Made by a program: the position numbers and the translations under genes | Part shown: positions 38,991 to 48,745 of the stretch, one piece after another | Position numbering within the stretch: the stretch's first letter is position 1 | Layout of the letters: each line of letters opens with the position of its first letter | Notes under the pieces: model-generated | Seen by the model: only the letters and a program-made list of their open reading frames with translations | Told to the model about the DNA's origin: nothing | The model's database searches: none | DNA from: Isoetes taiwanensis | Taxonomy: Eukaryota; Streptophyta; Lycopodiopsida; Isoetales; Isoetaceae | DNA length: 64,000 bases | Direction: 5' to 3' | Assembly (NCBI GenBank): GCA_021234155.1 | Contig: JAJEKV010000110.1 | Span: 2,760,338-2,824,337, forward strand

Positions 38991-39309
38991 CAAAAGAAAA
39001 AAAAAAGCCAAATCCAAAGCATTAAACCCTCAACCAATCCTTAAAAAAAAAACCATAGAAAGATCTTTTGCGAACCTTATTAGCTATTATGTTTGCCTCT
39101 GTTTCTGTCATATAGTGCATGCTTGGGCTTGGATAAGATCATCTAAAAACTATGTAAGTGTTTCCACGGTGCATTGAATTCCTGTACTTAGTGTAGTACT
39201 CAAATCTTCATTCCTTTGCATTTCCAGATGGTTCTGTTTGGAGAGCAAAAAGTATTCAAAGATAAACAAGAAAATAAAAAATCAAGAATTGTTTTATTCC
39301 AATTCTCAA

Positions 39310-39560
39310 AGTAGCAAAAGAAAGTGTTCAATCAATTCTATGATGAATCATCTCCCACGACAGAGGAGGCCGAACCGCCATCTGAGCTAACATCCACAAA
39401 TGACTCTTCAAAAATGTCACGATTAATGCGAATGACGAAAATAATCCCTCTGGGAGGTCATTTGATACATGATCTTGAGCATATTGGGGTCTGTAGACAC
39501 ATTGATATTGCTTTTGCCTAATCCGGTAGTTAATCTAGGCGTTGATACTGAGACTGTTGA
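39310..39560 (-). pseudogene. degenerate copy of the small gene at 44684
   Basis: On the minus strand the sequence matches 44680-44930 base for base over long runs, including the VDVSSDGG-coding part and the 3' flank with aaagtgttcaat. Substitutions and indels destroy the frame (for example an altered PNMLKIMY block). The duplication also includes upstream plus-strand flank from about 39160, which matches about 44505. Confidence 0.7.
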
Positions 39561-39916
39561 TGCCTACCCCATGTAGGAGATGTAGTATATCATATTCACT
39601 TGCTAAAAAGCAGAATTAACGGCAAACAGACCTTAGATTTCCTTGAAGCAACTTGATCCCAATAAACTTCACAATCGAGAAACAAGAATATGGAAATGAA
39701 CTCAGACATAATACTCCGATGCATGTTATCTTGTTTGGTTTTAGATCATTCTCTTGCCTTTTGCTATAATACCTTTCGTTTAAATTTTCACTTACCTTTC
39801 TTTCTTATTCTGCTTACAAATATGCTTCAACAGTGCTGGAAACCATAGACTTGAGATTCATACACGTTCTTTTGTTGTTTGATGTAGACAATACTGATTT
39901 AAACTGTAGGATTTGA

Positions 39917-40070
39917 CATAATAAAGTTGTATCTCTTTGACTTTTACTTTAAGATAGAAAGCTAATCTGTTGGTTTTAACACTAGAATGCCAAAAAAGTT
40001 GTGCCTCTTTGACTGTTACGCTGAGATAGAAAGCTAACCTGTTGGTTTCACCACTAGAATGTCAAACATA
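39917..40070. repeat. two-copy tandem repeat, about 78 bp
   Basis: Both copies share gagatagaaagctaa-type and ctgttggttt blocks ending in cactagaatg. They differ by scattered substitutions. Confidence 0.75.
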
Positions 40071-40151
40071 ATGTTTTATTTTTGCTCATTATTTCATCAT
40101 AATCCAGTTTTGAGAACTCTATATATTTCATATCAAAGTAGAAATGTTAGA

Positions 40152-40291
40152 AGACCTGCAGCTCTTGTTCGTCTGAGCAGTCTTCAATATTGTTATCAGG
40201 AATGTTGACAAAGTGTGTTGGAGTAGGAGTAACAACATCAACTGTGCATTTGCTTGGCAAGAATTCTTGTATTCCAACATTCTTTTCTTAC
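40152..40291 (-). pseudogene. unrecognised C-terminal exon fragment
   Basis: Minus-strand frame reading VGIQEFLPSKCTVDVVTPTP, then THFVNIPDNNIEDCSDEQEL and a stop. The composition looks like a genuine protein end, but I recognise no family. It could be a last exon of the kinase relic upstream or of an unrelated gene. Confidence 0.3.
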
Positions 40292-40879
40292 AAGTTCACC
40301 TTCTAAACCAGCTTTTCTCACCATTAGCTTGTAAAGGCACAAGATAAATTATAAATAGTAGTGCCATCAGGAGTTCTGCCTACTTTAAAATTGCTACCAG
40401 CTCAAATTTCTTGGTCCCCTTGTTAGGAACTCTTTCAGTGCTGCCCAGAAAAATCAAGTTGGTCAGGAATTTACTCCCAAATTGGTAGGTAAAAGCAATC
40501 CTATAGAGTACAAGCTTGATAATTTTCAGAAATACAATTCTCCAGCCTAAGGTTGCTTTGATATAAATGACAGCATCAGTCCTTCAGAGCAAGATTTCTA
40601 TAAGCACAAGAACAGCCTAAGCATGGCATTTTTCAAAGGATTAAGGCTAGATTTATCCAACATCAATGCATTATGATCAGATTACAAGCGATGAGCTGAA
40701 GATTATCCATTGTAGAGAGGCCAGAATATACACAAGATGAGTATGCAAATAAAATTTATTCAATTGGTACCAAATTTACAAATTCACCAGTGTTAAACAA
40801 ACACTTTTATACTTATATAAGCAACCAATACCAGCGCTACACTGTTATCTTGGGTACCAATACAGTGTGATTTCCAAAG

Positions 40880-41615
40880 CCCAGCTTTTCAATTAGACGT
40901 CAACATCTGTGGATTCCCTTTTGTGCTTGGAAAAATGGATGCGTTAATGCTTGTAATGCAGTAAGGCCCTTGGTTCCAAGAGAGCAAATCGTGTATCAGA
41001 TATATAGTTTGTTTGCTTGCTCTTGGAATAAGCTGCATCAAAGTCCAGTGGAGGTTTGTTAGAAAAGACATGATCTTTGGCAAGCTCCAAAGTATAAGTC
41101 CAAAATTTGCAACAGCTGATCTATGTTGTTAGCCCCGCTACTTAAACAAAGGTAACGATGACATCAACTGCCTGTATATCAATTGCTTTGTTGTAACTTT
41201 TTTCTCCCAATGAACTTTGGTGCTCTGTACCACAGAGCAGACATGTCTGGCTCATAATATATGGATCTTTGGAATTGACATCTCTGGCCATGTGAAAACC
41301 CGCAATTTTGAGAACATCATTTTGCACAAAGATATCTTCGGGCTTTAGATTTCAGGGAAAATATTCATTCTGGTGGATGTGCGCCAACCCTTGCAGAAGG
41401 AAGCTGCATAGCCACGTTGTGTATTGTATCTTCAGAAAGTGACTTCCATTGTCCGTTTTATGATATGCTGAAAAAAATTGGAATCCATGTATTCAAAGAC
41501 GAAATACAGACGTCAATCTTTTTTGCGTGCCTCGTTAAGCCAGATGACATTTTGGTGATCGAGATTTATCAGAGATTTGAGCTCAGATGAGATTTCAAGG
41601 GGATTTTGGTTTGCT
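40880..41615 (-). pseudogene. MHK/RCK-type protein kinase relic
   Basis: Minus strand, several frames. From 41600 it reads EISSELKSLINLDHQNVIWL, then LYFVFEYMDSN, HIIKRTMEVTF, an activation region VLKIAGFHMARDVNSKDPYI, and EKSYNKAIDIQAVDVI. Near 41080-40890 it gives the C-lobe end TLMQLIPRASKQTIYLIHDL, LSWN and ALTHPFF-like residues. These match the MAK-homologous (MHK) kinase family in order. The DFG motif reads GFH, the APE motif is lost, and stops interrupt the catalytic loop, so it cannot be an active kinase. The N-lobe glycine loop and VAIK lysine are absent. Confidence 0.7.
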
Positions 41616-41871
41616 GGTTCCTGACTAAAGCAGATATTGAGCTCAAGCATTACTTCATTGGTGGAACTATTTTAAGTGAATTTCTCAGTAAAATTGACAT
41701 TTGTGGTTCTATGTTTACTGTCTGGAAGGCGAAGTTTATTTGCATTGTGCAAATGAAGAAGCGGTCCATATTTTTTCTTTTTCCTCTTCTTTCGCCTCTC
41801 AAGTCTTGAGCCCATGTTGACAAGATTTGCTCGATGGTTTTAAGTACGCCCGATTTGGGTTGCGCTCCCAC

Positions 41872-42070
41872 GGAAACCCTTCCGGGTTTCAATGGAAACC
41901 CTTCCGGGTTTCAATGGAAACCCTTCCGGCTTTCCATGGAAACCCTTCCGGGTTTTAGTGGAAACCCTTCCGGGTTTTATTGAAACCCGGAAGGGTTTCC
42001 ATGGAAAGCCGGAAGGGTTTCCATATTGGAAAGCCGGAAGGGTTTCCATTGAAACCCGGAAGGGTTTCCC
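41872..42070. repeat. array of nine 22 bp hairpin units, five forward and four inverted
   Basis: Each unit is GGAAACCCTTCCGGGTTT plus three or four bases: a 7-base stem GAAACCC/GGGTTTC around TTCC. Five units read forward, then four read as the reverse complement (GGAAGGG), so the whole array can also fold on itself. Units differ mostly at one stem position (GGGTTTC against GGCTTTC). The array marks the left edge of the HSPA12-like segment. Confidence 0.92.
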
Positions 42071-42406
42071 CAAATTTTTTTTTTTTTTAAATATTTATGC
42101 ACGTGACCCTTTATGGCTCACGCCTTTCCACACGGACGCCCGACATTAAGGCGCACGTCCATCGAGCGCACAGCCAGAACCGCCAAATTATTCTCCTGAG
42201 CTCCATTTGCACGCATTCTTACTCCGCCCTAGTTGGCCATTTCCATTATTCTTTAGTCTGGTTAAAGGGTTCGGCAAAAAATATACAGAGAGGCTGATTT
42301 CATATCTCTGGTTGATTGCTTGTTCAATAAACAGAGCCTGTGGCTGCTTCACCCATTCAAGGTGTTGATGGAAATTCCTCTTTGCATGACGATTTCAGAG
42401 CAAACA

Positions 42407-43373
42407 TCAAAGCATTTCGCCCTTCGAGGACCAGTTCTGAGGTGTGCAGACAGTTGGGTCGGATTTCAGATGATCTAACGCAAACTCGGATAAGCATCTC
42501 AAATAATCCGAAATCAGTTTCTCTGCAGATAAACCACAAGGAAAATCTCTCCCATCATAATCAGGTGCCAGCATGAGTTTAAACTTGGTAACGAAATAAC
42601 CCACATCACTTGTCTGCTCGTTTAATTGCACTGCATTAACAAAATCATCACGGTTCGTATCATCACAGATTTGGTATGGTTTACCGATAAACAAAATGTG
42701 ATGCTTAAAACCATTTGATCAAACCCACAAATCCAAAACAAACCCTGCCTTTTTATATGCACGATCAGTCGGAGCACAAATAGAACACCGAAACAATCGA
42801 AAAACTGGGGTTGAGATTTCTTCACAAATCAGAAAACAGAACTGATGAATAGAAATTTCTTCACGAAATTGGGATTTGGGTTTAAACGGAAGATGGGTTT
42901 CTTCAGAAAATCACAGAACAGAACGTGGGTGCAGGATGCAAATCAAAAACCGTAACACAGAACCAAAAACCGGGTTATACCCATCGATCAAGCAAGCTGC
43001 AGGACTCCAAATTGGGCAATAACTAGCGGGCCAAAACAAGCAATCAAAACCTCGGGATGAGCATTCAAAACCCACACATCAGGTTCGTATCATCACAGAT
43101 TTGGTATGGTTTACCGTGTTTGATTTGTTCCAGCGCCTTGCTATATTTGAGCAGTGCAGGCCAACCCCATCCTTGAAGCTCTAAGGAATTAGACGGTGCA
43201 GTGGGAGCATAGAAAAGGCTTGTCTGTGTCTTGCAGTAGGGTCTTCCTCCTGCTTCATTCCAAGAGGGCCAGTTTTCCATACTCAGAACCTCTCCAGGCT
43301 TGTTTGAATGAGCATAAGAGAACCCCGAGTAAGTAGTGCCAAAATCGATCCCCACAACTACTACCGGATCCAT
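42407..43373 (-). pseudogene. HSPA12-like (HSP70 superfamily) 5' exons
   Basis: HSPA12-type proteins are divergent HSP70-family ATPases of about 600 residues. The first exon (43373-43100) starts MDPVVVVGIDFGTTYSGFSY, the phosphate-1 loop of the ATPase, then LSMENWPSW and GWGWPALLKYSKALEQI. A second block (42694-42407) reads DDFVNAVQLNEQTSDVGYFV, then GLSAEKLISDYLRCLSEFAL, the helical part expected next. Only about 190 residues are present; the rest of the ATPase is missing before the hairpin array. A 36-base sequence coding GKPYQICDDTN is present at the end of the first block and again at the start of the second, so the blocks overlap. Probably truncated. Confidence 0.7.
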
Positions 43374-43925
43374 ATTGCAGAAAACAAACAGTAGAGAAGC
43401 TAAGCTTTCTTAGCTATAGTGTTACTGAAATACTGATCGAATTCGGAATAGCAGTCTAAACCATAAGAAATAAATAAACCGACGCATGGATTTCAGGCAG
43501 CATTAGTATCGACACTACAAATCGAGGGCAAAAGAGCTGCAGCGGTCATATTAATCCCTGGAGAATTATTCGTAGTAGTGCTAGAAATCAACATACAGAG
43601 GCAAACAGGATGATGGAATTCTAAGCAATTTATATACCTGTTCGATTCCTCGCTTACCTTTTGAAGCCGAACTCCAGAAACCAGAAACCGCCACAGAAAA
43701 CCCTTCCGTGAATCCTAAATCCCAAGTGAAACACTTCCTGGAATCCTAAATCGTCACGCTTCTTCCTCAATCGCCACTCTCAGAAAAAAATCACCGGAGA
43801 GGTAGCTGTAGGAAGGAAAAAAATATCTTTTCTGAAAAAGCTTCCTCAAAAATAGCGGTGTTCAGAATTTAATTCTATCATTAAAGAATGGCGGATATCT
43901 TCCCCCAAAAAATTCTATTTTTAGT

Positions 43926-44018
43926 GGAAACCCTTACGGGATTCTAATATGGAAACCCTTCCGGGGTTCAATGGAAAGCCGGAAGGGTTTCCACATAGAA
44001 CCCCGGAAGGGTTTCCAT
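43926..44018. repeat. second array of the 22 bp hairpin unit, four copies
   Basis: Two forward units (GGAAACCCTTACGGG and GGAAACCCTTCCGGGG) and two inverted units (CCGGAAGGGTTTCC). Same family as the array at 41872, on the other side of the HSPA12-like segment. Confidence 0.9.
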
Positions 44019-44683
44019 TAATTTATTTAATAACCCCAATCGGGGGGAGATAGTGTGAGCGAGATTTGCTGGTTAATGGAAAAAAAAGGCATTTGATTGC
44101 GTTCTTATTTGAAAAAGAAGGTGCATTTTTTTTGACACGTTGAAAGCACCTTCAACTATCTTCTTACAAGTAGAATGATTTTCTCTATTGCTGATTTATT
44201 GAGTAGGCAGAGTTATTTGTTTAGTTAGTTGTTAAGGGATATGTGGAATTTCATGCTAGCATATTTTATGTTTGAATGTTCAGATTATACAGGGAATTAG
44301 ATTGTTCCTAGAGCCACAAGAAATAAGTACGGAAATCTCAGAAATGCATGTGCTGATGCTAGAGCAAGCATCAAAAAATCCCAATGCAAAACAATAGATC
44401 TTTGAAAACGAACTGGCTTAAATGGGATCGATGTACATAACAATGGCAATCGCTGAGATACTTAGCTTTAATGTTTTCCTCTGTTTCTATTTTGTGTTTC
44501 CATGGCGCATGATGTGTGTGTTCGTGTAGTACTCGAAATATACATTGCTTTGCGTTTCCAGACTACTTAATGGGTCATTAAGCTCTAGAACGAGAGCAAA
44601 AAGTAATCAAAGACAAACAAGAGAATAAAAAAACAAGAATAGAATTGTTTCATTCCATTTCACAAACTAACAAAAGAAAGTGT

Positions 44684-44986
44684 TCAATTCTGTGATAATT
44701 CATCTCCCGCGAAAGAGGAGGCCGAGCCGCCATCTGAGCTAACATCCACAAATGACTCTTCAAAAATGTCAGGATTAATACGAATGCGGAAATAATCCCT
44801 CTGGGCGGTCATCTGGTACATGATCTTGAGCATATTTGGGTCTGTAGACACATTACAATTCCCTTTGCCTAATCCGGATGGTAATCTAGGCGCTGATACC
44901 GCAACTCTTGATGCAGAAGCAGGCGCAGAGGCAGCAGAGCACACAATTGGGCGAATTCCGGAGATGGGTCGGAGCAGAGAGGTCAT
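44684..44986 (-). CDS. 100-residue protein, possible organelle import signal, unrecognised
   Basis: Starts MTSLLRPISGIRPIVCSAAS, a hydroxylated, Arg-containing, Asp/Glu-free N-terminus of about 40 residues typical of mitochondrial targeting. The conserved-looking body is PNMLKIMYQMTAQRDYFRIR, then INPDIFEESFVDVSSDGG, and a Ser/Gly-rich end. I do not recognise the family. The open frame and a decayed duplicate at 39310 argue that it is a real gene. The start is the first Met of the frame. Confidence 0.5.
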   Translation of the reverse strand: MTSLLRPISGIRPIVCSAASAPASASRVAVSAPRLPSGLGKGNCNVSTDPNMLKIMYQMTAQRDYFRIRINPDIFEESFVDVSSDGGSASSFAGDELSQN

Positions 44987-45989
44987 TCTAGTCGGAATTT
45001 GAGAAATCGAAGGCGGATCTTTTGTTTATGGGTAGTGTTGAGAAGGGCGGGATTTTATAGGCAGCTGTTACTCCTGTGATTCAGATGGAAATTGCATGCA
45101 GCCGCCTTGCTTTCTTGTCTTTGAATTAATGCTCGTGTTGTCACAGGAAATCGGCTTTCGTTCGACCGCTGCTCTGGCATATTCTCTAATATATCCCTTG
45201 ACTGTATAACATGTAGAAAAGTCCAACTCTTCTCTTTCTTACCTCCAGAAGTTGGTTTCCATCTTCCAGAACCAAATTCAGTTGTTCCTTCCATGCAACA
45301 ATGTTTTTGCATCCTACACAGATGTCAACTTTGGTGAATATTGGAATTCAGGGTTCTATAGCCATATTTTAAAGGAATTGCCTTTCAATCTCCCAATCAC
45401 ATGAGTCTCGTGATTTATTTGGAATCTCGCTTTCCTATGTTGACCTCAATTTGTCACATAAGCTTTGCAAATGCATTTTAAAAGATTTTGGTAGAAGGGG
45501 AAAAAGTTTTAATCACAAATAGAAGATTTTTATGCATAGACTTTTTTTTTGCCAAACCGTTCAAAGAAATATCTAAGCCAAATTAACAGAAGCCAGCAAT
45601 CTTTTTAAGAATATTGTCGAAGATGGATATTGAAGACCAGATTTCTGCCCCTTTATCCCCGCCTCCTCTATTGGGTGTTCATATCATAGCTCAAGTTTGG
45701 TCACTTCTCTGTTCATTCGTCTAGAAACAAGCAGCGAAGAATATTGATTCCATACATCAAACTGCTCTCCTTCTTAAACAGCATCACAAGGTATTGCACA
45801 TCACACACCCTCAAACTTATATGGATCATAAGAAAATCGGTTGTATTCCCAATTGGATTTTCCCAAATTACAATCTTGTGGATCATAAAAAAATTGGTTG
45901 TGTTCAGGCTGCTGCCACACGTATTCTAAGTTCTTCGATCAGAATGGCAAGGGAACATCGAGAAACTTTACAAAGAACTGTATCGGTAT

Positions 45990-46668
45990 TCTTCTCTTGA
46001 AAATGCTGTTGTGGCTGGTTCGGGACCTGGTTTCACATTATTTGACGTGTCAAGCTGTTAAAGCTGACTATGGTCGTACCCCGGGACTATTGCAACCTAT
46101 ACCTATACCCTTGCAAAGATGGGAGTGTATAAGTATGGACTTTATAGTCTCTTTTCCTAGAACTGTAAGGCAAAACACTCAGGTATGCGTGATTGTTGAT
46201 TGTCTAAGTAAGTACGCAAAATTTGTGGCCTTAAAGGAGGATGCTACTGGTCCAGATGTTGCAACTGCATATATGAGATATGTTTTCCCTCTTTTTGGTT
46301 TGCCCTTGTCTATCATAAGTGATCAGGACACCAAGTTTACAGGTCATTTTTGGAGGGACCTTATGAAAGGTCTTAAGGTACGATTGAGAATGAGTAGTGG
46401 TAACCAGGTTACAAACGGATGGCCAAACTGAGAGAATCAACATGATCCTGGAGGATATGTTGAGAAGTTTTGTCCATGAACACCAAACTCGTTGGGAGGA
46501 GTATTTGCCTTACCTAGAGTTTGCGTATAACAACAGCCATCATACAGAAATTAAGATGACTCTGGTATGCATAAGTATCTAAAGACGGATGCCGTCGTGA
46601 ATATGTTGGATGACATGAATGCAATTTTGCTTCAATGTCGGCAAAACTTGCGAAGAGCGCAAGATCGC
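45990..46668 (+). pseudogene. gypsy integrase core
   Basis: A zinc-region remnant (YLTCQAVKADYG) is followed by LLQPIPIPLQRWECISMDFI (first catalytic Asp), IVDCLSKYAKFVALKED, LPLSIISDQDTKFTGHFW (second Asp) and, after a frame change near 46425, TDGQTERINMILEDMLRSFV (Glu). All three acidic residues are present. EYLPYLEFAYNNSHHTEIKMT follows. Another frame change near 46565 leads into DDMNAILLQCRQNLRRAQDR, where the MITE interrupts. Confidence 0.82.
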
Positions 46669-46919
46669 GGGCAAAAGTATGCTGGTGGGGTACAAAAAAA
46701 CGCGACCCCAGCACTTAGATCAGCACCCTGCACTTGCTATTCTATCATAGTATTCCACTTGTCATTAATTGGAGCTATTACATATTTCGATTGATTACCT
46801 AATTACCATGTGCTAGTACCAGTAACACCCTAAACAAGCTGCCACATGGGGTGCTATATGAGTGCTGTTAGCATGTGTCCGGACGCCTGCTTTTGTACTC
46901 CACCAGCATACTTTTGCCC
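46669..46919. mobile_element. 251 bp MITE in the gypsy integrase, 4 bp target duplication
   Basis: Ends GGGCAAAAGTATGCTGGTGG and onward are inverted for about 30 bases with one mismatch. TCGC flanks both sides (46665-46668, 46920-46923). Removing the insert and one TCGC restores the integrase codons RAQMYANKRRSDV. Non-coding. It shares the GGG start, the 4 bp duplication, the TIR length and an internal tgtccggac with the MITE at 25944. Confidence 0.92.
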
Positions 46920-46923
46920 TCGC

Positions 46924-47400
46924 GCTCAAATGTATGCTAATAAGCGTAGAAGTGATGTTACCTATGAGGAAGGTGACTATGTGTTCTTAAGGATTGTGTA
47001 TCCTTCATCATTACGAATCAACACCCTTAAACCATTGGTTAAAGGGCGTGTGCCTAAGTTAACCCCAAGATATGTTGGACCTTTTAAGATTGTTAAAAGG
47101 ATAGGTACCACAACATATGAGTTGGCGTTACCATATAATATTGGGATCCATCCTGTATTTCATATAAGCCAGCTTAAGCGAGCTATACTAGATACAGACA
47201 ATGTTTTTAGTCCTGAGAGTATACCGCTAGTGTTAAGCTCCGCCGTAACACCCGAACGGATTCTAGATACTCGTGTTCGGTAGTTGCACAATAGAGATAT
47301 TCGTAAATATCTGGTCTTGTGGCGAGGCCAGTCTCCCGCGGATGCCACTTGGGAGACGGATAAGTTTGTGCAACGTTTTTCTCATTTAAAACTCTAGACC
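46924..47400 (+). pseudogene. gypsy integrase C-terminus and chromodomain-like tail
   Basis: Continues after the MITE with YANKRRSDVTYEEGDYVFLR, LTPRYVGPFKIVKRIGTTTY and HPVFHISQLKRAILDT, the GPY/F module of gypsy integrases. After a TAG at 47281, RDIRKYLVLWRGQSPADATW and ETDKFVQRFSHL give a chromodomain-like end. The stop between module and tail is the only break seen. Confidence 0.82.
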
Positions 47401-47415
47401 TTGAGGACAAGGTCC

Positions 47416-47640
47416 TAAGGGGAGGGGAGGAAATTGTTACGGACCAAGGGCAAGTCGCGCTTGCGGGCCTTGGGACTGGGAGTCTGCCTTGGCAATGCCA
47501 GAGGGTGACCTGGGAACATTCCGAGCAGAAGTACCGCCTAGGGGCGGCATGGGATTATTTTTAAATGGTTAAAGTTTCGTACGTTAAGGTGGCTTTTAAT
47601 TAAAATTATAAAGGCCTTAAGAATGAGAATGAGAGAATGA
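47416..47640 (+). repeat. polypurine tract and truncated gypsy 3' LTR
   Basis: AAGGGGAGGGGAGGAAA is followed by TGTTACGGACC, the expected tract-to-LTR transition. About 200 bases of LTR are present before LINE copy C starts. No second LTR is available to confirm the start. Confidence 0.65.
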
Positions 47641-47697
47641 TGTTTTATCGTCCACTGAGGCCAATCGGCCTATGGGACCCACAAGGAGCACAGCAAA

Positions 47698-47768
47698 CTT
47701 ATTACTGTCCGGGTTAAAAAACCCCCGCCCCGAAGGGTTTTCGAGGGAAAAACCGTGGCAGTAATAAG
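47698..47768 (-). repeat. stem-loop in LINE copy C 3' UTR, perfect 10 bp arms
   Basis: CTTATTACTG (47698-47707) and CAGTAATAAG (47759-47768) are perfectly complementary. Inner ccccgaagggttttcg and aaaacccccg pieces can form a second stem. It is more complete than in copies A and B. Confidence 0.85.
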
Positions 47769-47813
47769 AATGCTGTCAAACTGTACAAGTATACATCAAT
47801 GTATATATACATG

Positions 47814-48741
47814 TCAAGTGTGTGCCCGAGGACATAGCTGATCTCGCATGTCCATAACCTCCTGAAGGTATGATCCCAGCACCCGTACGGATGCTGTGCT
47901 CAATGTCACATGTAATGGTTGGCCAGGCTTGACCAACTCAGCATAGCGCGTCCGAATTTGATAATATGCTGGGCAACTTTGAAGGGTATGAGATTCATCC
48001 TCAATGACTCCCATTTGGCAAAGATTGACAAAGCCCGCCCTGGCGTGGCTCACCAATCCATCCGCCCGCCTCAATTCGAAGATGATGTGCCCCCGGCGTA
48101 ATGGAGGCAATGAGTCTGCGCTTTTCATGGGCAAGTGGGTACGCAGGTAGCATTGCGGGCCTCGCTCCAATGTGGGATTTATGTGGCGTTGATAGTGTGC
48201 CGCCTTGACATGTTCAAGGGCATTGGCATCCCAAAGCTTGCCGAGGAAGCAAGCGCCAAGATATTGCCTCAAGCTATGGCGACCTGCCCGCTTTGCATAT
48301 GTATGCACGTGTTCTCGCACATTCCATCTAGCCAACCATTGAGCTCTCTTTTTCCCTCCAAAGAAGCCTTGAGGGCCAATGCCCCATTGCCATGATATAA
48401 GCTAGTTTAGGGAGACGAGCATCGCCCATATTGACCACCTTCGAAAATAGACAATGTGGCGATCAAGGGTCACCAAGAGGCAAGAATCCTGTCTCCCGCA
48501 AGAGAATTTGATATGGGACTGTGGACTTCACCCCTAGTGCTCGTACTAAGAAGGCTTTCTGGACCTGCTCCAAGTCATTCCAAGTAGCAAGTGATACTAC
48601 TGGGCCCCATACTTCCACCCCGTATAAAAGGACAGGCTCTACTAAGACCTTGAACAGGTGTGACTGATGGGCCCAATCATACAACTCCACTCTATGACTA
48701 TTGTTTTGCATTGCATATAGTGCCTTCCAGCCTGCCGTCAC
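47814..48741 (-). pseudogene. LINE copy C ORF, C-terminal part
   Basis: Two frames, 279 bases and 522 bases, separated by a shift near 48400. The second is open for 173 codons to its stop. The zinc-finger-like end has NLCQ, His and Cys at family spacing, but its first Cys is displaced by a frame-neutral change compared with copy A (CQCC). Confidence 0.7.
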
Positions 48742-48745
48742 TTAA

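Larger units (their letters stand above)
45898..47640 (+). mobile_element. Ty3/gypsy chromovirus, 3' part
   Basis: Plus-strand order: integrase, C-terminal extension, chromodomain-like tail, polypurine tract and the beginning of the 3' LTR. Protease, RT and RNase H are absent upstream. It is split by a MITE (46669-46919) and ends near 47640 where LINE copy C begins. Confidence 0.88.
47645..48745 (-). mobile_element. LINE copy C, RT thumb to 3' end
   Basis: Minus strand, 5'-truncated. The upper part (48741-48463) reads KALYAMQNNSHRVELYDWAH, LVEPVLLYGVEVWG and LEQVQKAFLVRALGVK, the region after the RT core. The lower part (48335-47814) reads GACFLGKLWDANALEHVKAA, RTHLPMKSADSLPPLRRGHI, GVIEDESHTLQSCPAY and LHVTLSTASVRVLG. 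The 3' UTR has the best-preserved family stem-loop. It abuts the truncated gypsy LTR at 47640, so it inserted into, or deleted part of, that LTR. Confidence 0.85.

Noticed and set aside
41840-42149. Open frames on both strands across the hairpin array (ETRKGF, PGRVS repeats)
   Set aside because: They are translations of the 22 bp palindromic unit and are open in both directions for that reason.
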